A stretch of 35,238 nucleotides of DNA. Origin: a virus. The DNA lies in IMG/VR virus record IMGVR_UViG_3300044980_000156, positions 1-35,238 of that record. One strand, 5' to 3'. How positions within the stretch are numbered: the first letter of the stretch is position 1; each line of letters begins with the position of its first letter. The notes beneath the pieces were generated by a model that worked only from the letters and a program-made list of their open reading frames with translations, was not told where the DNA came from and ran no database searches. Shown here piece after piece: positions 19,645 through 26,097 of the stretch. The position numbers and the translations under genes are program-made.

Positions 19645-19839
19645 ATCATCGCAGCCCGCATCCCACCATCGATCCACTGCCGCTTTGATTTCTACTTTTG
19701 GCAAGTCGGCCTGCTGCTCGGCGATCCGCTGACGCATGCCAGACAGATCGCCGTTTACTTTCAGCGTCCAGCGCATGATCTTCGTCCGCACGGAACGCTG
19801 AAAGCCACGATACATCCACGCCGATTCACGCGTTTCCAT
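19597..19839 (-). CDS. Small hypothetical protein, last gene of the leftward unit (80 aa)
   Basis: The start is ATG 19839, sharing a base with the upstream stop (TGATG). The 80-residue protein is soluble and helical with a heptad-like stretch (DLSGMRQRIAEQQADL) and a Trp pair (VDRWWDAGCDD). No family was recognised. It overlaps the convergent small membrane gene by 48 bases. The longer open frame to 20022 is a shadow of the preceding gene. Confidence 0.5.
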   Translation of the reverse strand: METRESAWMYRGFQRSVRTKIMRWTLKVNGDLSGMRQRIAEQQADLPKVEIKAAVDRWWDAGCDDLEGTAEQGRAFRFML

Positions 19840-20207
19840 CAGGCGACGGGGGTTACGGTGGGATCCGCCTTTGTGGCGACGGCATTCTGCGCGAGGGCCA
19901 CGGCCTGCAGGGCCGCGGCAGCGGAAATGGATTTGCCGGTGCTTTCCGCCGCGGCGATCAAGCCGCTGATGGCCTTGCCGATGCTCATTTGCCCGGTGAG
20001 CACATCCGTCGCTTCGGTGCACGCCGTGACGGCCAGCGGGCCGATCCAGCTATCCAGGAGCGCTTTGCCGGCGGATTCGATCTTGGCGGCTTCCGTCGAG
20101 CCGATTAGGTTTGCGAGATCCTGTTCCACGATCGTCACCTTTGCCTTGATCCAATTCCAGATTTTTCCGAGTTCACTTTCGGATGGCGTTGCGGAGGGAG
20201 TGCTCAT
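19839..20207 (-). CDS. Alanine-rich helical protein (122 aa)
   Basis: A 122-residue, Ala/Ser/Thr-rich protein with predicted long helices (WNWIKAKVTIVEQDLANLIG, ALLDSWIGPLAVTACTEATD). It has no signal peptide. Proteins of this kind appear in late regions of phages of soil bacteria, without known function. The ATG at 20207 follows GGAAAAACTAA, with GAAAGG a little further upstream, so the ribosome binding site is reasonable. A 14-bp hairpin lies in its leader. Confidence 0.65.
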   Translation of the reverse strand: MSTPSATPSESELGKIWNWIKAKVTIVEQDLANLIGSTEAAKIESAGKALLDSWIGPLAVTACTEATDVLTGQMSIGKAISGLIAAAESTGKSISAAAALQAVALAQNAVATKADPTVTPVA

Positions 20208-20233
20208 TTAGTTTTTCCTTTCCACGATCAGGA

Positions 20234-20270
20234 CTCCCGCGCCGGCGGATCGAATCGCCGGTCGCGGGAG
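20234..20270 (-). promoter_or_regulatory. Strong bulged intergenic hairpin
   Basis: CTCCCGCGCCGGCG (20234-20247) pairs with CGCCGGTCGCGGGAG (20256-20270) over 14 base pairs with one bulged base, leaving an 8-base loop. It lies between the genes ending at 20299 and starting at 20207. No T-run follows on the minus strand, so it is not a standard terminator. Confidence 0.6.
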
Positions 20271-20298
20271 CGTCAAGCGAATGGACTATGCCGGGATT

Positions 20299-20604
20299 CT
20301 ACCACGGGTTTTTCCTCGGGGCGCTGCATTCCAGTTGATCGGCCAGTTCGTCGAACTTGCCGAGGGCCTTCGTCAATTCCTCGAAATTCTCGGCGCTGAT
20401 TTCAATTTCCTTGCCGAGCGTGATCCCGTTCTCCCGAAAGGCGCCGGGATAAAACAAGGCGGGCTTCGCCTGCATTTCCGCCGCCTTGCTGATGGCGCTG
20501 GCCATCGCCATCATCGGATCCCGCCCGGGATCCGGCGCGGGAACCGGAATCGGATCGGGCAGGCGCGAGGCTTGGATCGTGATTTTCAACTGGTAGTTTG
20601 CCAT
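20299..20604 (-). CDS. Small conserved-type phage protein (101 aa)
   Basis: The start is ATG 20604 (TGATG overlap). The longer frame to 20625 adds only seven residues over the previous gene. The N-terminus is a beta-strand (YQLKITIQASR), then comes a Pro-rich linker, then a helix with Met/Ala, then an acidic helical end (AENFEELTKALGKFDELADQLE). I recall similar small proteins in phage genomes. No function is known. Confidence 0.6.
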   Translation of the reverse strand: MANYQLKITIQASRLPDPIPVPAPDPGRDPMMAMASAISKAAEMQAKPALFYPGAFRENGITLGKEIEISAENFEELTKALGKFDELADQLECSAPRKNPW

Positions 20605-20786
20605 CAGTAATCCTTTAGATCGCAATTGTTCGCGTGCTGAATTTTAGAATCAGACTTATGGGAAATCCGGCCACAGCTTTTGCAAACATGTTTACTTCGA
20701 TGGCGTGCCCGCATTTTGCGAGAGAATGGATGTCGGAGCCGCTGGCGATTGTTGCCAGTGATTTTTCTTTGGAATAGCCAGTTCAT
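20604..20786 (-). CDS. Small basic zinc-finger-like protein (60 aa)
   Basis: The start is ATG 20786, preceded by GAGGAAAGA. The 60 residues are strongly basic in the first 35 (RQRLRHPFSRKMRARHRSK), followed by VCKSCGR and then HANNC, a C-x2-C...H-x3-C zinc knuckle. Probably nucleic-acid-binding. The longer open frame to 20834 lacks a ribosome binding site. Confidence 0.55.
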   Translation of the reverse strand: MNWLFQRKITGNNRQRLRHPFSRKMRARHRSKHVCKSCGRISHKSDSKIQHANNCDLKDY

Positions 20787-20793
20787 TCTTTCC

Positions 20794-21462
20794 TCACTTT
20801 GCGGCGGTTGCGACCTGCGCGGCCGGGCCGGCAAATTCTATCAGAAAACTTTTGATCACGTTCCACGTCCCGCGCACGGGAGTGGTTTCCCGGTGGACGA
20901 AGCCGCGAATATCGCCGCTGGTGGCGTCCAGATTGCCCGCCACGCCGTCCACATGCGCCAGCGTTTCGTGGATCGCGGGATCGGACATCGCCGCCGCCGC
21001 GGCCGTCGTCGCGTGGATCCCGCCATCGATCATCGGCCGCAGCGCGTCGATCGTATCGTCGATTTTGATCGTGGTGTCCGTCAGATCGCGCGCGGCGTCC
21101 GTTTCGAGGGCCGTCGTTCCGTCCAGGGCCGCGGCCACGCGCGGCAGCACCGTCGCATTGAACACCGTCAATGTGGTGTTGGCGGTATCAAACAGCGTGT
21201 TCGTTCCTGCGGTAAGGCCGCGAAAATAATTTTGCTGTTCTTGAAACGCGTTCCGTTCCTGCGCCCCCACCTGCGCGAAGGTCTTCGCCGCGGCCGCGAT
21301 TTGCGCCAGAGCGTTTTTGATGGGCAGCGCCAGGCCGACCGTCTGCCCCGCGATCTTGTCCGAATTGATTCTTTCTTCGCGAATAAATAGGCCGGCTTCG
21401 ACGAGCAAAAACAGCACGCCAGACGTGGCAGCGCCGAGGCAGATTTTTTCAAAGAGTTTCAA
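20794..21462 (-). CDS. Membrane-anchored coiled-coil protein (222 aa)
   Basis: Residues about 7-27 (ICLGAATSGVLFLLVEAGLF) form an N-terminal membrane helix with a basic start. The remaining 190 residues are almost entirely helical, with Ala/Thr/Asp/Asn repeats suggesting a long coiled coil (FAQVGAQERNAFQEQQ and further). It would stand as a rod on the outer face of the membrane. ATGA overlap with the previous gene. A spanin-like or DNA-delivery role is possible. The sequence shows no enzyme motif. Confidence 0.65.
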   Translation of the reverse strand: MKLFEKICLGAATSGVLFLLVEAGLFIREERINSDKIAGQTVGLALPIKNALAQIAAAAKTFAQVGAQERNAFQEQQNYFRGLTAGTNTLFDTANTTLTVFNATVLPRVAAALDGTTALETDAARDLTDTTIKIDDTIDALRPMIDGGIHATTAAAAAMSDPAIHETLAHVDGVAGNLDATSGDIRGFVHRETTPVRGTWNVIKSFLIEFAGPAAQVATAAK

Positions 21463-21896
21463 GCCGCCGCGCCCTTTCGTCTAGTGTCTTTTTTCTCGCG
21501 TGCTTTCCTCATTCGCTCGCCTTTTTGTTCCACGGACTTGATTTCCTGTTCACTCAATTTCCAGAGATAGCCGCTTTCGCCGACGATGCGGACTCCGATG
21601 CGCAGATTCCCGGCCAGTGCATACCTTTGCGCGGTCGTCAGAATGACTTTCTTGACAATTTTCATGCTCACTTTGAGCGCGTGCCCGGCCTGCAGTGCTT
21701 TCACGGCGGCATAAAGTTTGCCGGCCGCCTCGTTGTAACGGGCATTGCTCGGAACTTCGGACATCGTGACGATGGCATAGCCGTCCGATTCGGCGGTGGG
21801 AGCCTTCGGTACCGCACGCGGCTTGTGCATGAGACATTTTTTGTCGCCTTCCACTGCCATGTAAACGCAGCCTTTTTCGTCGCAGTGCATTGCCAT
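21459..21896 (-). CDS. Zinc-binding N-terminus protein with basic tail (145 aa)
   Basis: The start is ATG 21896, preceded by GAGGGAAACTCAG. The first 25 residues contain MHCDEKGC, then KKCLMHKP (C-x4-C-x13-C-x2-H), a likely zinc site. The middle is a soluble domain and the last 25 residues are highly basic (RMRKAREKKDTRRKG). A nucleic-acid-binding regulator is possible. The family was not recognised. The open frame upstream of the chosen start overlaps the small membrane genes. Confidence 0.6.
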   Translation of the reverse strand: MAMHCDEKGCVYMAVEGDKKCLMHKPRAVPKAPTAESDGYAIVTMSEVPSNARYNEAAGKLYAAVKALQAGHALKVSMKIVKKVILTTAQRYALAGNLRIGVRIVGESGYLWKLSEQEIKSVEQKGERMRKAREKKDTRRKGAAA

Positions 21897-21907
21897 CTGA
21901 GTTTCCC

Positions 21908-21958
21908 TCACGAATACAAAGTCACGATCAGCCACTCCACCATTCCCCACAGCGTCAT
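21908..21958 (-). CDS. Tiny hydrophobic ORF overlapping a small membrane gene (16 aa)
   Basis: ATG 21958 overlaps the previous stop (ATGA), giving a 16-residue hydrophobic peptide. The same frame is open upstream and reads LAGALFGLAVGTLATLTAM, a good membrane helix, although it lacks an ATG there. It may be a peptide in a lysis cassette, or a shadow. Confidence is low. Confidence 0.25.
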   Translation of the reverse strand: MTLWGMVEWLIVTLYS

Positions 21959-22098
21959 TGCCGTGAGCGTCGCCAGCGTCCCCACGGCCAGCCCAAAAAG
22001 CGCGCCAGCAAGAATATAAACGGCACTCCGTAGACGCCGATGATGGCCAGCGCGAAGAGGAAGAGTACCGCGATGATAGTGGCCTTTGCGGGCGACAT
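21955..22098 (-). CDS. Small holin-like membrane protein (47 aa)
   Basis: A 47-residue ORF whose ATG directly follows the M15 peptidase stop (TGA-ATG). One or two hydrophobic stretches (TIIAVLFLFALAIIGVYGV, FIFLLARFLGW) are followed by a basic tail (WGRWRRSRQ). Size, location beside a lysin and topology fit a small holin, but many phage membrane peptides look alike. Confidence 0.5.
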   Translation of the reverse strand: MSPAKATIIAVLFLFALAIIGVYGVPFIFLLARFLGWPWGRWRRSRQ

Positions 22099-22578
22099 TC
22101 AGCTTCCGAAAGTAGGGACGTTTAAAGAATCCCACACGGCCTGCACGCCATCGACTTTGCATATTTGCTGGGCAGCCTCCGATGGTTCGGTGGGCACTTC
22201 CACGAGCTCGAGGTGCGGCAGATCGTGCCAGGATTTGCCGTCGCGCAGGCCGTATTGCGGCGCGAGGGCCACGATGCGCTGCCAGGCCGGATGCGACGCG
22301 TCCCAATCCGGCTGGCTCGTATCCACATTCTCAACCCACACATCCACGGCGCAGCCGATCACATGGTTCGATTGAAAGCCGCGCGCGTCCGTGACGATTT
22401 TCCCCGGCATCGTGCGCCCCACGGCGAATAGATTGTCCTGTTGCTGCGCGGTGCGCAGGCCGGCGTCAATCTGGATGGCGATGTCTTCCGCCGCCAGCGC
22501 GTCCGCCAGATTCTTCACGCGGCGCTGCAATTCGGGATGGGTTTCTTCGAGGCGGGCTAGTGAGATGTTGGATAGCAT
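22099..22578 (-). CDS. Peptidoglycan peptidase, M15 family (endolysin-like, 159 aa)
   Basis: The metallopeptidase signature is visible: QSNHVIGCAVDV (about residues 69-80) fits S-x-H-x2-G-x-A-x-D, giving His72 and Asp79. WHDLPHLEL (about 117-125) supplies the third zinc ligand His122. A basic amphipathic N-terminal part (residues 1-40) precedes. This is the L-alanyl-D-glutamate or D-Ala-D-Ala peptidase type found in phage endolysins. There is no signal peptide. It probably degrades the cell wall in lysis, after a holin-like protein, or acts in the particle. It overlaps the upstream gene by 22 bases. Confidence 0.85.
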   Translation of the reverse strand: MLSNISLARLEETHPELQRRVKNLADALAAEDIAIQIDAGLRTAQQQDNLFAVGRTMPGKIVTDARGFQSNHVIGCAVDVWVENVDTSQPDWDASHPAWQRIVALAPQYGLRDGKSWHDLPHLELVEVPTEPSEAAQQICKVDGVQAVWDSLNVPTFGS

Positions 22579-22778
22579 GCAATCTCCCTCGTAGGTTCGT
22601 CAAGGAACGCGCGCAGCCCGAAGCGGTGATAAAAACGATCTTTGACCGGACATCCCGCGCCAGGCCCGCGGTCCCATATGCGAAACGCGCCATTTCTTAT
22701 CACATCCCGCGTCTGGCGCAAAACGAGAAATTCACAGTTGGGATTTGTGGCGCTGGCGGCGAGTTCGTACAGAGTCAT
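22557..22778 (-). CDS. Small hypothetical protein (73 aa)
   Basis: The start is ATG 22778 (ATGA overlap with the transglycosylase stop). The sequence is soluble with a compact beta/helix pattern and two cysteines (PNCEFLV, GAGCPVKD). The longer open frame to 22850 reads through the previous gene in another frame. No family was recognised. Its place between the transglycosylase and peptidase suggests a lysis or particle role. Confidence 0.5.
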   Translation of the reverse strand: MTLYELAASATNPNCEFLVLRQTRDVIRNGAFRIWDRGPGAGCPVKDRFYHRFGLRAFLDEPTREIACYPTSH

Positions 22779-23284
22779 TCGAGAAAACTCCAAAGAGCAA
22801 GCCCGGCGATGGCGGCGCCCACAACCCACAAAACAGTTTCGGCGCTCCATCCGGTCGGCACGGGAACGCTCGCTTGCCCCGTAGGCGTGGAAGTGAGTCC
22901 CGGAACCGATGGCACGGCCGCCGCGGCTGGCGCGAGGTAAGCCTGATAGGCGCCGGAATTGTACGTTGACCAGGGAGAAAACCCGCCGGCGGCGGAGTAG
23001 ATTTCGTACGCATCGTTCGCGTTGGTTTGGGGATCGTAGAGATTGTCGTTCGCGTATTCGGGATGATCTTTCAAATAAATCTGCCAGAGTCCGTACGATC
23101 CCTCGCCGGGGGGAGTGCCGCCAGACGCGGCCGTTTCGGGATTGTAGATGTTCGGGTTGCCCTGGCTTTCGGCGAGCGCGATGGCCACGGCGGTTTGCAA
23201 ATCCTCGCCGTCGAAGCCGGCCGTCTGTGCGTAGTATAGGATTTGCGCCGGCGTCAAGATCGTTGCGGTGGGAACGTTGGCCAT
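22775..23284 (-). CDS. Lytic transglycosylase with C-terminal membrane helix (169 aa)
   Basis: A lysozyme-like (SLT) domain spans about residues 10-115. The catalytic Glu39 lies in AIALAESQGNP, and GSYGLWQI (about 62-69) is the second conserved motif of the family. After a Pro/Ala/Ser linker, residues about 150-168 form a membrane helix (TVLWVVGAAIAGLALWSFL). The start ATG 23284 shares a base with the upstream stop. A peptidoglycan-cleaving enzyme fixed in a membrane is known from membrane-containing phages (PRD1 P7 type), where it opens the cell wall during entry. It supports an internal-membrane particle here. Confidence 0.85.
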   Translation of the reverse strand: MANVPTATILTPAQILYYAQTAGFDGEDLQTAVAIALAESQGNPNIYNPETAASGGTPPGEGSYGLWQIYLKDHPEYANDNLYDPQTNANDAYEIYSAAGGFSPWSTYNSGAYQAYLAPAAAAVPSVPGLTSTPTGQASVPVPTGWSAETVLWVVGAAIAGLALWSFLE

Positions 23285-23493
23285 CAGTCGCTTTCCCATT
23301 GCGGGATTTCTTCGATGTCTTCCACTTCCTCGATCACGTGGTTTTGCTCGAGGGCCGGGCCGAACGCCCTGCAGCCCGCGCCGTGCTCATTCCGCAAAGC
23401 CTCGCACTCCGCAAGCGTATCGCCGAAAAAGATGTGCCGGACACGGATCGTGCCGTCCCGTTCCAATTTGTCAACGTGCAGCGCGATCGGCAT
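23284..23493 (-). CDS. Small conserved-type phage protein (69 aa)
   Basis: The pattern IRVRHIFFGDTLAECEALRNEHGAGCRAF matches small phage proteins with H-x-F-[FY]-G-x-T-x2-E and a later C-x-A/F. I know these only as hypothetical proteins. The acidic tail (EEVEDIEEIP) is disordered. It overlaps the glycosyltransferase gene by 23 bases. Function is unknown. Confidence 0.55.
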   Translation of the reverse strand: MPIALHVDKLERDGTIRVRHIFFGDTLAECEALRNEHGAGCRAFGPALEQNHVIEEVEDIEEIPQWESD

Positions 23494-24244
23494 GGACTTT
23501 CCTTTGCACTGGCGCGACGCCGTATTCGGCGATCCAGTTTTCGAGGGACATCGAAGCCATCGGTAAGAGATTCAGCGATGTCAATCCGGCGCGCATCTGG
23601 TCGATCTTCGTCTGCAAATTCAGGGTGTGCGTGTGCCAGAAATACACGCCCGCGTCGCTATCTTCCTTTTGAATTTGCTGAACCGTCTTGAGCTTGAGGC
23701 CGTAGCGGGCGATGTTCCGGGAAAGCACGTAATCGTCGATCAGGTGCTCTGGCGTGATCCCCGCCAGGCGCTCTTTGGTGATCGGCTGGATGCGCTCGAT
23801 CGCATCCGCGAGGGATAAACCCTCCGGGGGATCGTCCAGGGGATGCCACAGGTCGATGCACCAGTCAGATGCCGCGGTAAACCAGTTGCACGAGCCGATG
23901 TCCCGGCCGTCCCTCCGAAAATAATTGTCGTACCGCCAGCGGTTGCTCGCGTGGTCCTGGCCCCAATGCGCCACGGTGTCTTTCGGGATTCGCTCCGTGA
24001 TGTCAAACATATCCGGGAAAACCATCGCGTCCGAATCGATGTACACGTTCCAATCGTTTCCCCGGCCGCGATGAAAGATTTGCAGTTTTTCGTACACCAC
24101 GGGAAAGTCGGGATAGTGGCGCTCGTTGATGATGCGGAAGTCCGCCCCGATTTTCTTTGCGTAGCCGAGGATCAGCGGATAGGTGAGCTCGCAGAGTTTC
24201 GGAGCGTAGTCGCCGACGTTGAGAGTCCAGACCGTTTTCAGCAT
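23471..24244 (-). CDS. Glycosyltransferase-like protein (257 aa)
   Basis: The N-terminal sequence YAPKLCELTYPLILGYAKKIGA followed by YIDSDAMVFP (DxD motif at Asp70-Asp72), CNWFTAASDW, and EHLIDDYVLS resembles nucleotide-sugar glycosyltransferases of the GT8/GT34-type fold. No membrane helix is seen. It could attach sugar to virion proteins, to DNA bases, or to host surface polysaccharide. No acceptor is visible. It lies in the late half between an unknown protein and the lysis genes and overlaps the upstream gene by 7 bases. The C-terminal 40 residues are less typical of the family. Confidence 0.7.
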   Translation of the reverse strand: MLKTVWTLNVGDYAPKLCELTYPLILGYAKKIGADFRIINERHYPDFPVVYEKLQIFHRGRGNDWNVYIDSDAMVFPDMFDITERIPKDTVAHWGQDHASNRWRYDNYFRRDGRDIGSCNWFTAASDWCIDLWHPLDDPPEGLSLADAIERIQPITKERLAGITPEHLIDDYVLSRNIARYGLKLKTVQQIQKEDSDAGVYFWHTHTLNLQTKIDQMRAGLTSLNLLPMASMSLENWIAEYGVAPVQRKVHADRAAR

Positions 24245-24747
24245 GAGAAGTTAAAAACATCCTGTTCTGTGGAAAAGGCCGTCCCTCCGGCATGGCCTAC
24301 GTTTCCCCACACGAAATCGCAAAAGGCGAGGATTCGCATTTCGCTGGCGCGCTGGCGATCCCAATCGCCAGGATAGTCCGGTCCAGCATATCGCGCAGTG
24401 GAATGAAAACTCACCTGGCCTTGCGGAAGGTCTACATATAGAACCCAAGAAGCCCGATCCTGCGAAGCGTCCAGTTTCCATCCATAACCGATGTGAAATT
24501 GTTCGGAGTGATGGCCGAGGATGCGGCAGAGTTCTTCCAGCGACCAGGCTTTTTTATCGTAGGACAGTTTCGAGAAAGAGCCGACGCCTCGAATCCCGCC
24601 GCGATATTCCTTCGCGCGTGCGGAGCACTTCTGCGCGCGGAAGAGGTTCATCGCAATTTCGCCCATCGGACCGCGAAGTGAAAGCCGGGAATAATATTCC
24701 CGCGTCACCGCACCGCTTGATCCGGCGAAGACTTCGATGGCCTTCAT
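24238..24747 (-). CDS. Conserved-type phage hypothetical protein (169 aa)
   Basis: The sequence MKAIEVFAGSSGAVTREYYSRL and the centre FRAQKCSARAKEYRGGIRG and LYVDLPQGQVSFHS match a protein I recognise as widespread and uncharacterised in phages of soil and gut bacteria. It is soluble, with scattered aromatic residues and no catalytic motif I can name. It starts 3 bases after the stop of the gene at 24751. Its function is not known. Confidence 0.7.
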   Translation of the reverse strand: MKAIEVFAGSSGAVTREYYSRLSLRGPMGEIAMNLFRAQKCSARAKEYRGGIRGVGSFSKLSYDKKAWSLEELCRILGHHSEQFHIGYGWKLDASQDRASWVLYVDLPQGQVSFHSTARYAGPDYPGDWDRQRASEMRILAFCDFVWGNVGHAGGTAFSTEQDVFNFSC

Positions 24748-24750
24748 GCG

Positions 24751-25041
24751 TCACCGCTTCCTGTCGAGCACCGTATCGCCAGGATATATCACACTTTCAT
24801 CGTTTACGTGCCGGTGGGGCGGGAAATCCCGCATGGTCTGATTCATGCGATCGAGGGTATTGTCCAGCTTGTCGATCACATCGGAAAGATGCTGGACCTG
24901 CCCCGCTTCCTCTTGCTGGTGCAATTCGACGGCCTGGATGCGGTAGTCGAATTTGTACCAGCTTCCCACGAGGGCCACGAGAATGAAAACAAGTTTCAGC
25001 CATTCCGAGGAAATCGCTTTTTTCAGATCGTCAAAGGTCAT
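24751..25041 (-). CDS. Small membrane-anchored coiled-coil protein (96 aa)
   Basis: A membrane helix at about residues 15-31 (LKLVFILVALVGSWYKF) is followed by a heptad-rich helix (VQHLSDVIDKLDNTLDRMNQ) and a polar tail. Together with the adjacent 68-residue tail-anchored protein it resembles the two-part spanin/holin arrangement. The sequences do not prove this. The ribosome binding site is weak (AAAGGGAAA lies about 12 bases upstream). Confidence 0.55.
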   Translation of the reverse strand: MTFDDLKKAISSEWLKLVFILVALVGSWYKFDYRIQAVELHQQEEAGQVQHLSDVIDKLDNTLDRMNQTMRDFPPHRHVNDESVIYPGDTVLDRKR

Positions 25042-25062
25042 GGGGCACCGGGTTTCCCTTTG

Positions 25063-25269
25063 TTATTTTCGAATCACCGCAAACGCGATGGCCGCGATCG
25101 CTAGAAGCCATCCGATTACGGTGGACATCATCCACATCGTTTTGCGGCTTTCCGCGGCCGTCAAATCGCGCGCCAGCGTCAAGGCCATCGCATTGCCGCG
25201 GCCCTCCGATTCCAGGACGGCGACCTTCAATTCGACCTTGCAGAGCCGGTGAGGATCGTCTTCAACCAT
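25063..25269 (-). CDS. Small tail-anchored membrane protein (68 aa)
   Basis: The first 40 residues are soluble and charged, with one cysteine. The C-terminal 21 residues are a hydrophobic helix (MSTVIGWLLAIAAIAFAVI) ending RK. The start overlaps the stop of a 43-residue ORF by 8 bases. A topology with the soluble part in the cytoplasm is likely. Lysis or particle function is possible. Confidence 0.55.
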   Translation of the reverse strand: MVEDDPHRLCKVELKVAVLESEGRGNAMALTLARDLTAAESRKTMWMMSTVIGWLLAIAAIAFAVIRK

Positions 25270-25393
25270 TGGCTTTCTCGATCAGGGCTAGGAGCCGCAT
25301 CACTCGCCGGTGCCAGGCCAGATAGTCTCGCCGCCACACTTTCAATCTTTTGTCCAAAGTGTTCTTTTTTGAACAGCGCCACTTTCCCGCCAT
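25262..25393 (-). CDS. Very small basic protein (43 aa)
   Basis: A 43-residue ORF with an excellent ribosome binding site (GAGGAGAAAG before ATG 25393). It is strongly basic (DKRLKVWRRDYLAWHRR) and helical, with a Leu-rich end. Its stop lies inside the start of the next gene, an 8-base overlap. Probably a real small gene. Its function is unknown. Confidence 0.5.
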   Translation of the reverse strand: MAGKWRCSKKNTLDKRLKVWRRDYLAWHRRVMRLLALIEKANG

Positions 25394-25406
25394 CGGTACT
25401 TTCTCC

Positions 25407-25586
25407 TCATGAAATGTCCGAATCCGCAATGCGGGCATTGTTCATCGCTGCATCGCGAACAAGGTTGCGGCGTGCCCGGCTGCCCGTGCCGCGAGACGTA
25501 CTTCCTTCTGGCGATGCTGGCCTTGACGCGGCACGAACCAATCCTGCCTGCAAAGCCATCGCCAACATGATGTACGGCAGATTCAT
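25407..25586 (-). CDS. Uncertain small ORF, minus strand (59 aa)
   Basis: A 59-residue minus-strand ORF fits the operon layout: its ATG at 25586 overlaps the upstream stop (ATGA), and its stop lies just before the ribosome binding site of the next gene. The sequence is Ala/Arg/Ser-rich with no clear domain and could be non-coding filler. The opposite strand at 25409-25570 reads a cysteine-rich protein with a known small-phage-protein pattern, so at most one of the two is expected to be well conserved. Confidence 0.3.
   Translation of the reverse strand: MNLPYIMLAMALQAGLVRAASRPASPEGSTSRGTGSRARRNLVRDAAMNNARIADSDIS
25409..25570 (+). CDS. Possible antisense zinc-binding small protein (53 aa)
   Basis: On the plus strand inside the leftward operon, MKCPNPQCGHCSSLHREQGC followed by GVPGCPC shows the C-x4-C-G-H-x4-H-x4-G-C-x3-G-C-x-C arrangement. 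I know this arrangement from many very small zinc-binding phage proteins. It has no ribosome binding site, and it points against the operon, so expression would require a separate promoter or leaderless translation. Confidence 0.4.
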   Translation: MKCPNPQCGHCSSLHREQGCGVPGCPCRETYFLLAMLALTRHEPILPAKPSPT

Positions 25587-26053
25587 GGTTTTACCGCAGT
25601 CGGGGAAGGGGAAGCCGGGGCCGGCAGGGCCGCGCCTATATCTGCCGCCGGCGCGCCCGGCGCTGCGGGATCGGCCGCATTCATCGACGCTGGCGGCGCG
25701 TTCGCTTTCATCGTGGTAAGCAACGCGCCGAAGGACATCCCGAACGCCGAATTGCTGGCGAACTGGATGGCCATCAGCGCGATTGCGTTTTGCGATTCAA
25801 GCTGCTTTGTGGAGACGAGATCGATCACCACGTAAAACAGCCGCATGGATTGTTCGAAGAAAAACAGGCTCATCACCGTCAGGATCAGGATCACGCCGCC
25901 GCGATCCGCCATGATGTCCGCAAAGTGGCGGATCGAATCGATCGGCGGCGCATTTTTGGTGAAGACTAAGACGAGGTAGACGAGCAGGACCAGCAACATC
26001 CCGAATATGCCGGTACTCGTCCAGTGAAAAGCCTGCGCGCTCAGTCCGTGCAT
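25583..26053 (-). CDS. Integral membrane protein (156 aa)
   Basis: Two or three hydrophobic segments are visible: about residues 15-33 (GIFGMLLVLLVYLVLVFT), about 52-74 (GGVILILTVMSLFFFEQSM) and a weaker one near 95-110. An acidic/Pro/Ala-rich tail follows. It has a good ribosome binding site (AAAGGAAAAACACG). Its place among late genes suggests a holin-type or particle membrane protein. The sequence gives no further clue. Confidence 0.6.
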   Translation of the reverse strand: MHGLSAQAFHWTSTGIFGMLLVLLVYLVLVFTKNAPPIDSIRHFADIMADRGGVILILTVMSLFFFEQSMRLFYVVIDLVSTKQLESQNAIALMAIQFASNSAFGMSFGALLTTMKANAPPASMNAADPAAPGAPAADIGAALPAPASPSPTAVKP

Positions 26054-26097
26054 CGTGTTTTTCCTTTCCGAGTTTCGCTATGGGGCAGGCGCCGGGG

